Assembly (NCBI GenBank): GCA_030737875.1
Contig: CM060924.1
Coordinates: 145,322,197 to 145,386,196, forward strand
Reading direction: 5' to 3'
Length of the DNA stretch: 64,000 nucleotides
Origin: Allium sativum
Lineage: Eukaryota; Streptophyta; Magnoliopsida; Asparagales; Amaryllidaceae
Shown piece by piece: positions 37,241 to 49,881 of this stretch. Each line of letters starts with the position of its first letter. Within the stretch, counting starts at the first letter, position 1. Below the pieces are notes generated by a model. The model had not been told where the DNA came from. It ran no database searches and saw nothing but the letters and a program-made list of their open reading frames with translations. The position numbers were made by a program, and so were the translations under genes.

Positions 37241-40200
37241 TGAGACGACCCCAAATCCCGTACTGACGGAGACAATGTTTATCTTTGGAATATAACACAG
37301 AAACAGATAATAGCAGAACAGAATTAAATAAATACACCAGATAATGAACAATAGAATATACTGGATAAAAGTAATCATCAGAGTTACACAGTATACAGGA
37401 TCATACTTAGTACAAATACAGTTCAGCTATACATAAATGTCTACAGCGGAAAACAAACAGAATATGTACAATAGGAGCTGAACAGCATAAAAAGAGATAA
37501 ATGATAGAATCCATCTTCAACTCCATCTATCCAGAAAGAACCAGCTAAACCTGAATACAAGGCTGCCCGTGTAGAAAAAGGGGCACCCGAGTTTGAAAGT
37601 GAAACAAACTACGAGTCAGTCATGGGACTGGTATGAGAAATCTACTCAACACATATATAATTTGGCTAATCACAGGACCACGCCACTTTCATGGAACGGG
37701 TTTACTCCATTGGATTGCCAGTGCTTTATAACGAATCATTCTTTTAAACAACGCAATGCTTTTTATAAAAATGAAGCCATTATAAGACTCAGTTCCCATC
37801 ACACAATGCAACGCAAACCGGAGGATAGAGTTTTACCTTATAATGGCCAAAATATGATTGATACGAGTAAAGCAAAGACATTTGATATTATTACTAGTGT
37901 TTATATGTTTCAAAAACAATTTGAATCATAACTATCAATCATAGACGGCATGGGTACCATATATCATGTCGCCATATATATATACAATCAAATCCGCATG
38001 ATGTCGTATTTGGAAATTGGATTTCCGTTATGAACCAAGGCAAAAGATAGTCCTTACCGAATTCGAGACTACCTAGCCCGAGTCTCAGGATCAGAGCTCG
38101 AGTGACCCTAGGAGCGACAGGGCCGGTCCACCGATGTGGATTAAAATTCCTGAACAATGCGTTTCCCCGCCCTTTGGGGCTTAAACGAGCCAACGAATGA
38201 CTCCATCGGACCCGGATCGTCCGATCAAACCGAGGCGCCTTGCAACAGCAACAACTACATAGGTGAAAAGTATATAAATGTCAGGGCTGGTAGGTCACTG
38301 ACACCACCCTAGCTAGGAAGAAACGCATGTCCTCCCTGAGGTCCTTCCTCCCGTTTCTGGTTCATACCGGGGTGTGAGGCTCGCGAATTTACGTTATACA
38401 CAAAGCTACGCCACCCAGGCGGTGCTTTGATCATCACCACAAGGCTTTGCTTTTTAACAGAAGCCCTGATCACTGCATCTTAGCATGCCACACGGGCAAT
38501 TCATGCCATGCGACCGATGTCCATCGATATACAACCTCTGAGCTTGTGCGTCTCAGAGAAGGGCGTTAAGCAAAAGAATAAATTCTCCGCCGCCAAAACA
38601 GATGTATATTTAACAGAAATCAATCAACACAGAATAAACTCCAATGTCAGACACACAGTCCATTTACAAGTCCGTTCTGGGTCTGAACGAAACCGGAGGC
38701 ACTAAATACCTCGCAAACCCATCGATCACCACGTACGTCTGGATGATCACCACTCATTATCCATATTTCGGGATGCCTCCCAATTAGGACCTCGGTTACC
38801 ATCCAAACGAGGTGAAGATCTCCGGTCTTCGACCACCGTCTTCATCTTCGAATTTCAATCGTCGGTCAATTATTCGAAATGAGAATTAACTCAGCCTTTT
38901 CAAATAATTCACGTATATTTAGAATTTCAAATCAATTTATTTCAATGGTTAAATCACTCGACAACACCAATTTTGTTCTTTAATGTAATTTTCACACCAA
39001 ACACATTCAACCATCAAATACCACATAAATCGAGCAAATTCAGTTTATTTCCATTCCATATCGTTTATGATATTTTATAACGATTTATCGCTATTTTTAA
39101 TTATTTTAAAATAGCCATTTTATTCAAAACGACGCTTCGGGCCATAACGCGGCTGTGGCGCTGTTTTTCTTCAGATTTGATTTACACATATATGAAGATC
39201 TAACCGTTGGATCTTTACAAAATCTACATTATTCGAAAGGTCTTTTCAAAACGAATCCAACGGTTCCAGTTTCGGGAAAATCCGACGGTCGGATCTCCCG
39301 GTCCAATCGTTTGAAGTTTCGATTTCAAAATACGAACTACAGCGTCGTTATTCGATTTAATATAATTATATTTATATATATATAAATATAATCGTTTCTG
39401 GTGCTGTTTTTCTTCTTATTTGAATTAAACATTCCAGACAATCCAACCGTTGGATTTTTACAAGGTTGATGCCGTTGGAAAGATATTTCCAAGGCGAACC
39501 CGACGGTTGCGGTTTCGGGAAAATCCAATGGTCGGATTTCCCGTACTAGTTGTTTGAAATCACAGTTTCAAAACGCGAACTGCACGGCCACGTTTCGTTT
39601 TAATTTTATTTATATTTATATATTTATATAAATATAGTTCATTCAACAATTTCAATATCATTTTTACTTCAAATATTTCACTAACGCCTTAAAATTTTGG
39701 AAAATTTCGCCATAACCTCCTTTGTACGGGAGGGGCTGGGAAAATTCCCAAATAGCCACACGGGCATCTCATGTCGAAAAGAAAAAGAAAAAGCCAAGCG
39801 GCTAGCCAACAGGCTCATAAAATCATCACCCAAACAAAACAGTAAATGTGTAACTGTTTGTCGGGCACAAAATTTTATTCCTCTTCTCTAGCCACTTTGC
39901 TATAACCTGTTCAATAAATATGCATGTACATATATATAGTTCTTATCACTTATCATTTTCTATTCAACTTCATACTTGATTCCATTTGGTTTAAAAACAC
40001 CATTCATTCTAATGTTGCATGTATAAGCAAAAAAAATCATGTCATTAGCTAATTAATGAATATTTCAACTCATACATATTTATTTGAACGAGTGGCTATT
40101 TTTAACACTTCACATTTCAACAATTCATGTATATAATAAAAATGTGATTTTTGTTGTAAAACAATTCATTTCAAAACGCTATTATTTTATATAGTTTATA

Positions 40201-42553
40201 TCGGGGATAAAAATAGGATTTTTATTGTAAGGCAATTTATTTTAAAACAAGGTCAATTTATATAGTTCATATAGATGATAAAAAGGTGATTTTTATTGTA
40301 AAACAATTTATTTTAAAATATGAATACCATTCAACACATGAATTTCTAATCAACGAATGAATATCGATTCAACCCATGAAGGTTTTCTATAGTTTCTATA
40401 TATAGATAAAAATGTGATTTTTATATTTAAAACACGAAGACCATTCAACACATGAATTTCTAATCAACGAATGAATATCGATTCAAGACATGAAGGTTTT
40501 CTATTCAACGAATAAATATTGTTTCAGCAAATGAAAATAATCCAAACACATGAATATTATTCAAAATTTCGGCAGCATAACGGCAGGGTAGTTAAAACCG
40601 GGACCGTCCCTAGTACGGCTCCTTGCTCTACCTTAAAACCTCGCGGTTTTTGACAATGGGGATCATGCATCTAGTTCGCACGCAGGCGGCATGTATATAT
40701 TTATTTCATTTCCACAAACTAATCCTATGTGGTTTCAACCAAATATTTCTCAACCACAAATGGGTATTTTTCAACCACAATCAATCAATATCAACCACAA
40801 ACAATCCCAAACAATCATTCGCTATCAATCAATTTTCACACCAATCACAATCAATAAATATCGTCCATGGTTTGTGGAGGAGGGGCTTATATATATATAT
40901 ATATATATATACTTATATATAGCAATTCACTTTTATATCAACACATATATAATTTTTACAACGCATATATAACTTATACATCGAACGTACAACTTATACA
41001 ACGCTTATACAAGAGGTGTACAACGCTTATATAACCCATACATCGACTGTATAATTTATACATCGTCGTTTTCCATATTGTTTTTAAATCAGAAATCTCA
41101 CATTGGGTTCCACTCCACCAAAAATAGCAGAAGGCTCAGAAAAATATGCGGTCTCTTTTAGAATGCAGAAGACGTCCACACGGTCACGATGTTTCCTGTT
41201 TCATCGAATTTCGTTAACATACGAAAAAGATACGATTTTTCAAAGTTTTGCAATGCTTTATAGTGTTATTTTCATTTCAGAAAAACAAGGCCGTACCTTT
41301 ATATGAAGGTTCAAAACTAGGTTTTGAAATTTCGCAAAATCCGTGCAACTGTTGGCCGATCGGACTACGCTGCGTTGTAGAGCTTCGAAAGGGGTTTCCG
41401 GCGAGGTAGGTCACGGCCAGCTCGAATCTCCGGTGGTGGTGATTTCTGGCTCGACGGCAGCAGACTTCCCAGGCGCGAATCTCGAGAACGACGCAACGGC
41501 AGAAGGCGAGGCTAGGATGGATGTGTAGATCGAAGTGGGCTCTCTGAAATCCTTAACTGGAGCGATGCATTTTGATGCACGGATTAGAAGTTAAGGAGGA
41601 GAGAAGAATTGAAGAAGAGGCGCCGTTCGATTTGGAGGCTGTCGGGGAAGAAGAGTAATGATGGCCCAATGAGATTTTTTTCTTTATTTTATATATTTTT
41701 TTATTTCGAAAATACCCCCTTTCGCACACGAACCCCAATCCAAACCCAACGACTGTCGTCCCTAGCGTTTTACCCCCATTCCGAACACAATGGGATATGT
41801 TTCGTAGGCCCATTCGACTGTTTCAGTCAGTTTCCATTCAATTCAAAATATAAAACATTCAATATTTAATTTGAACGTACATTTCAATTTGCCAGGGTCA
41901 CAAATGGATTCGAAAAATTCCAGAAAAATAAATCTAGCTATGTTTTGACGATACGGTCCCAACAAAACTAGTTTCATCGAATTCTGATACCGTTTGCAAA
42001 AAGGCCCATTTTTGGTCGATCCAATTTAACTGTAATTGACCAAAACACATTTTCCTTTGCCACGCTCACATACTAGCTTCAAAAATTATGAAATTTGAAA
42101 CCTAGCAATAACTTCACATCCCGGATCCAACAAAAGTGGTTTCGTCGAATTCCGAGGTCGTATGCAAAATGGCCAATTTCACGGGCTATATAAATTCCAT
42201 AGCGACCCCTCTGAAAATTCATTCGGCCATAACTTTTGCTTTCTGCTATGAAAATTCGATTTTTCAGATTCGTTAGAAAGGTATTCACTAACAGATTTAA
42301 ATATTTTTGGTTTCACTAAAATCCGGATTGTTTTGCACCCGGTACAACCCGGCAAAGTTTAAATTCAATTTTTGAAACTACAGCGCCTTTTCAAGCCTTG
42401 TTTATAATTATAATTAATTATATTCGTTTTCAATTGTCGATTCAACTAACTTTTCATTGCCATTAGCTAAAATATTTATTTTAAATATTTAAAATCCATT
42501 ATTTTAGCCAATTTAAAAAATTTAAATTGGTTCAGATTTTCTCGGTCGTTACA
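37241..42553 (-). mobile_element. LTR-like unit (probable solo LTR), inverted relative to 30503-34804
   Basis: It reads TGAGACGACC at the left end and GGTCGTTACA at the right, flanked by the TSD AAATA at 37236-37240 and 42554-42558. The 5313 bp are the reverse complement of the 30503-34804 family. It keeps a segment at about 40945-41860 that is missing from the other copy. That segment includes a block near 41150-41250 related to blocks in the LTRs of A and D, so the short copy probably suffered a deletion. It carries the shared LTR core (38280-38860), the CATAACCTCCTTTGTAC module (39705-39730) and the tandem pair (39140-39605). No PBS or PPT is present inside. Confidence 0.85.
39140..39605 (-). 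repeat. Diverged tandem duplication in the inverted LTR-like unit
   Basis: Counterpart of 32439-32890 on the opposite strand. Both copies start with GCTGTTTTTCTTC and contain CCAACGGTTCC or CCAACCGTTGGA and a CCGACGGTCGG-type palindrome. Confidence 0.8.
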
Positions 42554-44233
42554 AAATACTATATTCAACTAACTCTTATTCAACATTGATCTTCGAGCCT
42601 GAAATCTTACTATTTATTTGTTAATAATGAAATCAATCAAGTTGGGGTGTAACTACCTCTCAGACCTTGACTGAATAACATTTATAACGTCAAAACAGAT
42701 ATGACTACTTACTCGAATAATCAATACCATACAACTACTTATTCATTTTTAAACACGTGTACGCTTCCTCTTTCTATTCTTACTAGATTTTATTCTTAGT
42801 CTTTTTTTTTTTTACTATTCTATTTTTAAGTTCGTTTCCTTATCGACTTCTATATATATATATCGATACGTTGATTTCTAACTATCAAATTATCTTTAAA
42901 ATATTCTAACTCCTTGAATTCCCGGAAAAATTCGCCATAACATCCTTTGTACTAGGAGCATCGGGATATTTCAAATAGCCTCCCATGGCCCTCACCAATC
43001 CAAAAGAAAAGGATCTCGTATATGAATTAAATACATACCTTTTCGTCGAGCATTCTATTTATATACCGTCATACCTTATCCATACCTATCTCATGTATAT
43101 TTATACCTGCCCAATCTATTTTAACTATACCTGATCATTTTAACTCAATTCGTTAATTAATTTGTTAATTAACTCTTTAGTCTATTTCACTTTTATATTT
43201 GAACATGACATGTTCAAATATATTTTAACTTGCTTATTAACTAATTTGAATCCAAATTTCAAATTTAAGTTCTATATTCGATTTCGAATATCCATTTACA
43301 AATCCAATTCACCTTTCAAAGTTCAACTTCAAATTCAAAACTCGATTAACTAATTCCTCTTTGACTTAGTTAATTCTATTCAATTTCTATTCAAAATTTA
43401 TATCACTTCTATTATTCAAATCTTTATATCAAATTCTATTATTCAAATTCTATATTATAAATCCCATTTTGAAATTCAACACAACTTGTCTTTTCCAAAA
43501 CAAATTCAAAACAATATCTCTGGTAGTAATTCGTCACTTACAACTCGAAAGTGAATACTGAAGATGCAGCTGTCATCATCAGAATCTATTTTCCAGCGAT
43601 CGAAGTGAGTTCAATACTATAAAACCATTTCTAAACATTCCACTTTGAAATTCATTTCAAAATATAATTCAGACTGCTTGTAAAACAATTTAAAATCTCT
43701 CAAGATCTTAAATTTTCCTTATTTTTAATCCAAATCCATTTACAAACACTTATCCAATTTTCCAGAATTTTAATTCAATTTCTGGTTTAAATTTTAGATT
43801 TAACTCATCTGATTTCACGTATTTTACTTATATGAATTCTAATTGGTTATTTACATAACCATTTAATTTATAATCTTACTCGATTATAATAACAACTAAT
43901 ATATCCAATATATTATAATCACTTCAATATAAATCCTTTATATCAAAATATAATTTGGGTAAAATTATTTCATTTACCCTCATTTTTTCAAAACATACCA
44001 TGACGATTAATCGTATTCAAGTGTTCACAAAATCCCTACCGATACAGTGGATCAAACTGATCGACCAGAACAAATAAACGGCTCAACCAATAAATCTCCA
44101 CAATATAAAACAATTTTATATCAATAACAAATACGCTCACTCGTATATATACACTCAAACTCAACCTAGGGTATTACTAACCCTATCTCTACTGAGTCAC
44201 GCCACAGAGCCAAGGTAATTCACTTAACCTTAT

Positions 44234-44245
44234 GCTCTGATACCA
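44234..44245 (-). other. Primer-binding site of element D (initiator Met tRNA)
   Basis: The plus-strand GCTCTGATACCA is the exact complement of TGGTATCAGAGC, two bases inside the right LTR that starts TGTAATGACCC at 44248. Confidence 0.92.
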
Positions 44246-44247
44246 AC

Positions 44248-47200
44248 TGTAATGACCCGGGTTTTTGACGATCTTGGTTATCCGATATACAACACATATC
44301 GAACATCCAAGGATTGAAAATACCGATCATAAATGAAAGAAATTAGAGGGTGAGGAAAGATAAGATAGAAACTTAGAATAGAAGAAGAAGAAGAACACAA
44401 CATCAGAGTAACACGAACCTTACAGCGGAACGAATAACATATAATATATATAACATAACTTGAAATATACATCTGTACTTGAATATACATCATTAGCAAA
44501 GTACAACACTTACAACACAGCGGAAATAACTATAGCTATATGATCCTGAAGCCTCCTACTCCAGCTCTTCAAGTATCTGTAAATCCCGACTACTTGACTG
44601 CCCGTACAAATTTAGGCACCCAAGAGTTTAGGGAAAACAAAACAAAATAAAACTCCGGGTCCGTCATGGGACTGGTGTGAGTAAAACAGTTTAAAACAGT
44701 TCGAACAAGTAAACGATATCTCGTTAGACCACGTCGTATAATGGAACGGGTTTTTCCCTTATGAGAATCAAAATTATCTTTATATCAAAAACCTTTTGAT
44801 ATTATAATAATGTCTATCAACCACAATATAATAATCATCTTGCATAAACGCTTTCATCTCACGTTCTACATATATTGTATACAATCAAAACCGCAAGCAC
44901 GTATTGGGTAATGGATTTTCCAACTATGACAAGTTATGGAACCACCTTTCGGTAGTGTACCTCTAGAAAGGAATACACTGGGTTCAACAAGAACATCTTT
45001 CAACCCGGCCACACATGACCGACCACTCATTTCGCTTGAGTGTATCGAATATATATCACCAACGGTTGGGATCAGCAACCGTTTCCCAAATGGGACAGGA
45101 TCAACAATAGATTTTTAGAAATAAATGAAACTCTAGATCAGGTGATTATACACCCTAATAGGTGCAACCTACATAGCCATGCTGCCTGCTCGATTTCTGT
45201 CATTTACCGGATGTGTGGCTAGAAGCTACGCTTTATCATCACACCAGATTCACTTCGAATGTCACGTCGTCAAATCCATCAAATCACCGATTGACATCTA
45301 CAACCATACATTACGTGTCAGCTAAAAGAAGTTTCCTTCTCTGCTTCCACTCTAGGTACGATTGAAGGAATCAATGTACGTGACCTTTCTGGAAATACTC
45401 TATTAGATATTCATCCATACAAGTCACCCAAGAACAGGATGAACTGAAGGCACTATTATCTAAGACTTATACAATAGACCTTGCACTTTACTCCGTCTTC
45501 AATTATGTTTGGCATATATGATTCGCAACGCTTATGCCAATACAGAGTGGTTCTTTGGATATTAATCCAACCGGTCTCTCCATATTAACAACGTTAAAAT
45601 GGTCAAAACTTCGATAGTCTGTGATTTAACCATCAAAGAAAAACAGGTGTGCAAACAATGACATTATTTCCAGGTGGAAATTCTATCAAATCAACCATCA
45701 TTTAACATTTATCTCCTTAGTTCATTTTTCATCTCATGTTTCCCTATATTCAACATTTCTTATTTTCTAAATTTAGAAAATATATGTTATTATCATTGGA
45801 AAACATTTCCATTTCTTGTTTTCTATATCAGAAAACATTTTTGGTTCTTGTTTGGAAACATTTCCAAAACTCCTACGTTTGGATTTAGCATATGTTTAGA
45901 TAAAACATCGCTATGCCAACTCAAACCATCATACTTATTCACTTAACCATCCTTTACTACCGAACCTTAACCATTCCTTAGTTAAAAACGAAGCCAATCA
46001 AGTTGGGGTAGAACTACCTCTCAGACCTTAACTAAACAACATTTCTAACCTTGAAATAGGCAAATTTCACTTTAAATTTCTTTAACTAACTTCCTTACTT
46101 AACCTTTCTTTTGAATAACTATATTCGATTAACTCTTTTCACTTAACTCTATTCGATCTACTCCTTTGGATTAACACTATTGGATTAACTCTATTTGATT
46201 TAACTCCAGTCGATAACTCCTTTAACTCTATTCGAATAAACCAAATTCGATTAAATCCTTTAATTCCATTCGAATAAACTATATTCGATTTATTCCTTTA
46301 ATTCTATTTAACTCTATTCGAATAACTAATATTCGATAACTCTATTTAACTCTTCTTCGAATAACTAATATTCGATAACTCCTTTTACTTTATTCGAATT
46401 ACTAATATTCGATTAACTCAATTTAACTCTATTCGATTTAATCCTTTGGATTAACACTATTGGATTAACTCTATTGATTTAACTCTAGTCGATAACTCCT
46501 TTAACTCTATTCGAATAAACCAAATTCGATTAACTCCTTTAATTCCATTCGAATAAACTATATTCGACATATTCCTTTAATTCTATTTAACTCTATTCGA
46601 ATAACTAATATTCAATAAGTCTATTTAACTCTTCTTCGAATAACTAATATTCGATAACTCCTTTTACTTTATTCGAATTACTAATATTCGATTAACTCAA
46701 TTTAACCCTATTTTATTCACTCCTTTGGATTAACACTATTGGATTAACTCTATTTGATTTAACTCTAGTCGATAACTCCTTTAACTCTATTCGAATAAAC
46801 CAAATTCGATTAACTCCTTTAAATCCATTCGAATAAACTATATTCGATTTATTCCTTTAATTCTATTTAACTCTATTCGAATAACTAATATTCGATAACT
46901 CTGTTTAACTCTTTTTCGAATAACTAATATTCGATTAACTTAATTTAACTCTTCTTCGAATAACTAATATTCGATAACTCCTTTTACTTTATTCGAATTA
47001 CTAATATTCGATTAACTCAATTTAACTCTATTCGATTAATTCTAACTGGTTAACTCTTATTCGAATAACAAATATTCGATTAACTCTATTCAGCTAACTT
47101 GACTCGACTAACCCCTTTTCGAATAACATATTCGATTTACTAACTTTCGAATACCTTATTCGATTGACTCCCTTCGAATACCATATTCGATTTAACTCCA

Positions 47201-49881
47201 TTCGAATAACTAAATTCAATTAACTCCTTTCCGAATAAACTATAACTAATTACTCTATCTAACCAACTTGACTCGACTAACCCCTTTCGAATACCATATT
47301 CGATTTAACTCCTTTCGAATACCATATTCGATTTACTGACTTTTTCTCTTTATAAAGATTTCCTTTTTAACAACGTTTATTCATTTTTAAAGATTTACAT
47401 TTAGTAACGGTTCTCCACTTTAAAATGATTTCCTTCTTATAATAGTTTCCTTTTTATAACGTTTATTCATTTTCTAAATATCTCCTATTTATAAATATTC
47501 CAATTTATAAATATTTCTTATTTATAATTATTCCATTTATAAATATTTTATTTTCAAATATCACTTTGAAAATATTCCCTTATCACATTTCGGTATGTTA
47601 TGGTATTCAACATATCAAATCACGATGATCAGTATCGTCCAAACACATATAATCGACAACAGAATATATATCACATCATATAACACAATATATGAAAAAC
47701 AGTAAAATAAATGTTGAGGAACCCAGTTGGGTTCCTCCAACCTGTTTCCCTGCATCCACAGATGTTATACAATAAAATCAACATCACTTTCAGTTCCATA
47801 TGATATATTTTGGTAAACAGAATCAATATAGAAATTAAACTAATTGACTAGCAGTTCAATCAAACAATCAACACACAGTCAATCAGCCAATATTTAACAT
47901 TTCTAAAAATACAACATGAAATTATAAACTGTTCAGAGTTAGTGAGATTTACTCACTTTGGCAGTTCATTGTTAAAGAACGATAAACTGTTTGTCTGATT
48001 TGAATCAAAAAGTTTATTTCGCCACAAATTGTAACAAGCTCTGATGGACTTCCAGTCAGTTCCATCGTGTAGTGTCCATCCATACGATCCTGTCGGATCT
48101 TGTTTCACTGAAAACCGATATCGTATGACAAAGTTAGTGCCATTTGAATTTAATACACTATCAACTTAAAATAAACCTTAACCACTTAGTTTATAAATGG
48201 GCCAAACCTTTGTTTTTTCCCTCTCCAGCCCACATAAACGTTCCTCCCCCAAATTCAAAATCGTGAGCTCCTGAAGCAACAATGACCATTCAGAAAACTT
48301 TAAACTCCAATTCCCCTTTGTTACTCCACCAATACTCAAATCGGAAATTACCAAACTCCTCTCCTTCCATCCTCGATCTCTTGGACCCCACTGTTCTGAG
48401 TTTGACGCCTCCCTGTGACTTCCGTTCTCCAGCCTCGAAGCACCGCTACAGTACGGGATCGAACATTTTAACCACCGAAATCCCTCATTTTTGGAACGCA
48501 GCCTCCCTTTGATCCCTTAAACCGAATCCACTCACCATTTCGAGCATCGACGCACAAAAATCCCCAAAACGCCAACCCTAGAACTCAGCTGTTTACACGA
48601 CATCGAACAAAAGTTGTTTGAACCCACTAACAGGTACACGAGATTGAAGAGTAACACCAGGCGAATTTGAAAACACTGGTATTTGGATTTATACGATTTT
48701 ATTTGAATTACTCTTGATTTTAGAAGAGGGATTTTCACTTTGGAATAATTGAGACCGACGGCGGAAAATTTGACTAAGAGGGAAAATTAAATTAGGTCTT
48801 ATGGGAAGGTGGGGGTATATATAGGAAGTTTAGATATTTTATCTTAATCATTATTTATCCGTTTCAACGCTCTAAAAATCCCTACGAACACACATGATAT
48901 CTAAAAATCATGAAAACCAGCATGCAGCTACAGTTCGACATTACGGTCCCAACGAAACTGGTTTCGTTGAATTCCGACTCCGTATGCTCACACATCATAT
49001 TTTTAACTGTCAGAATATCGACTGTTTCTCACTCTAAAAATCCGTACGGCCACAAAGTAACTCTAAAAATCACGGAACTTGGAATCTAACAATAATTTGA
49101 TGTTGCGGATCCAACAAAATTAGTTTCGTTGAATTCCGACTTCGTTTGCAAAATCGGCTATTTTTAATGCTTTGAATGACCCATTTAAATATATAAATAT
49201 ATTTAAACATAATTAAATTAAATATACATAAATTTATATTATCATATATCTTCACATATGATATCGTACAGCTCCAGAATATCATATCAAAATTTACAGC
49301 TTGGTATTTCAGATTCCTGATTATCTCGATATTCAGTTTATACCGAAAACCTATTTATAACGTATATAAAGCATCGCAAATTATAAAGGAATTCCACAGC
49401 GACTTTTCTAAAATTTTATTTGGACGTAAATCAAAATCTACATGACGAAATCCCAATTTTTCTCTACCACTAGAAAGATATACTCCACCAGCTCCGCACG
49501 TTTCTTGTTTCACAGAAATCCGATTTAAAACGAGCCCTGTATATTCAGTTGAAGTTCGAATCGCCAATTTACGAACTACAACGCCATTTCGAGCTCGATT
49601 TTAATTATAATATAATTATACATTCAAACTGTTGTTCAAATAATATATTCGTTATTCAAATTCAATTCCAAGTTGAATTAAATATCACATATGATCCAAT
49701 TCACACCATATCGCCATTTCAGCCAATTCTGATTATTTCAGAATTAAATATATTATTTAATTTATTATTTTAATTAAATATTCACCATTATTTAATTCCA
49801 CGGCCATTAAATCATTTTAATCACCCTTTTAAATAATTAAATAAATTAATTATAATACCTCTGCCAATGCGGGTCATTACA
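44248..49881 (-). repeat. Right (5') LTR of element D, uninterrupted
   Basis: The 5634 bp run from TGTAATGACCC to GGGTCATTACA. This intact copy defines the empty site for the 30503-34804 insertion and carries its own version of the satellite-like array. No coding region is supported. Confidence 0.92.
46090..47345 (-). repeat. Satellite-like array inside right LTR of element D
   Basis: Same TTCGAATAA-based array as at 28075-29335. Higher-order unit starts lie near 46144, 46434 and 46703, so spacing is roughly 270-290 bp. Confidence 0.85.

Larger units (their letters stand above)
36193..44247 (-). other. Internal region of element D, noncoding, split by an LTR-like insertion
   Basis: The net 2.7 kb lies at 36193-37235 and 42554-44247. 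Two diverged copies of the CCTCCTTTGTAC-type module lie at 36365-36500 and 42920-43050. Sequence at 36990-37235 and 42590-42680 resembles the element's own LTR near 27690-28010, for example the AATCAAGTTGGGGT word. A region at 43535-43620 resembles 11335-11415 in element A. I see no gag, protease, RT, RNase H or integrase motif in either strand. Confidence 0.7.
26241..49881 (-). mobile_element. Element D: non-autonomous giant-LTR retrotransposon
   Basis: The plus-strand boundaries are TGTAATGACC at 26241 and GGTCATTACA ending at 49881. The TSD ACAGT lies at 26236-26240 and 49882-49886, and the left LTR of element A shows the unoccupied site near 7690. PBS (44234-44245) and PPT (36193-36206) read on the minus strand. 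Net of nested units, the LTRs are about 5645 and 5634 bp and the internal region about 2.7 kb. No gag or pol motif is recognisable. The two LTRs look about 95 percent identical by eye. Two further LTR-like units, each with its own TSD, are inserted into it. Confidence 0.92.

Noticed and set aside
30503..42553. A giant inverted repeat that might be a foldback element or Mutator-like transposon.
   Set aside because: Each arm has its own 5-bp TSD and LTR-type TG and CA ends, so these are two separate insertions.
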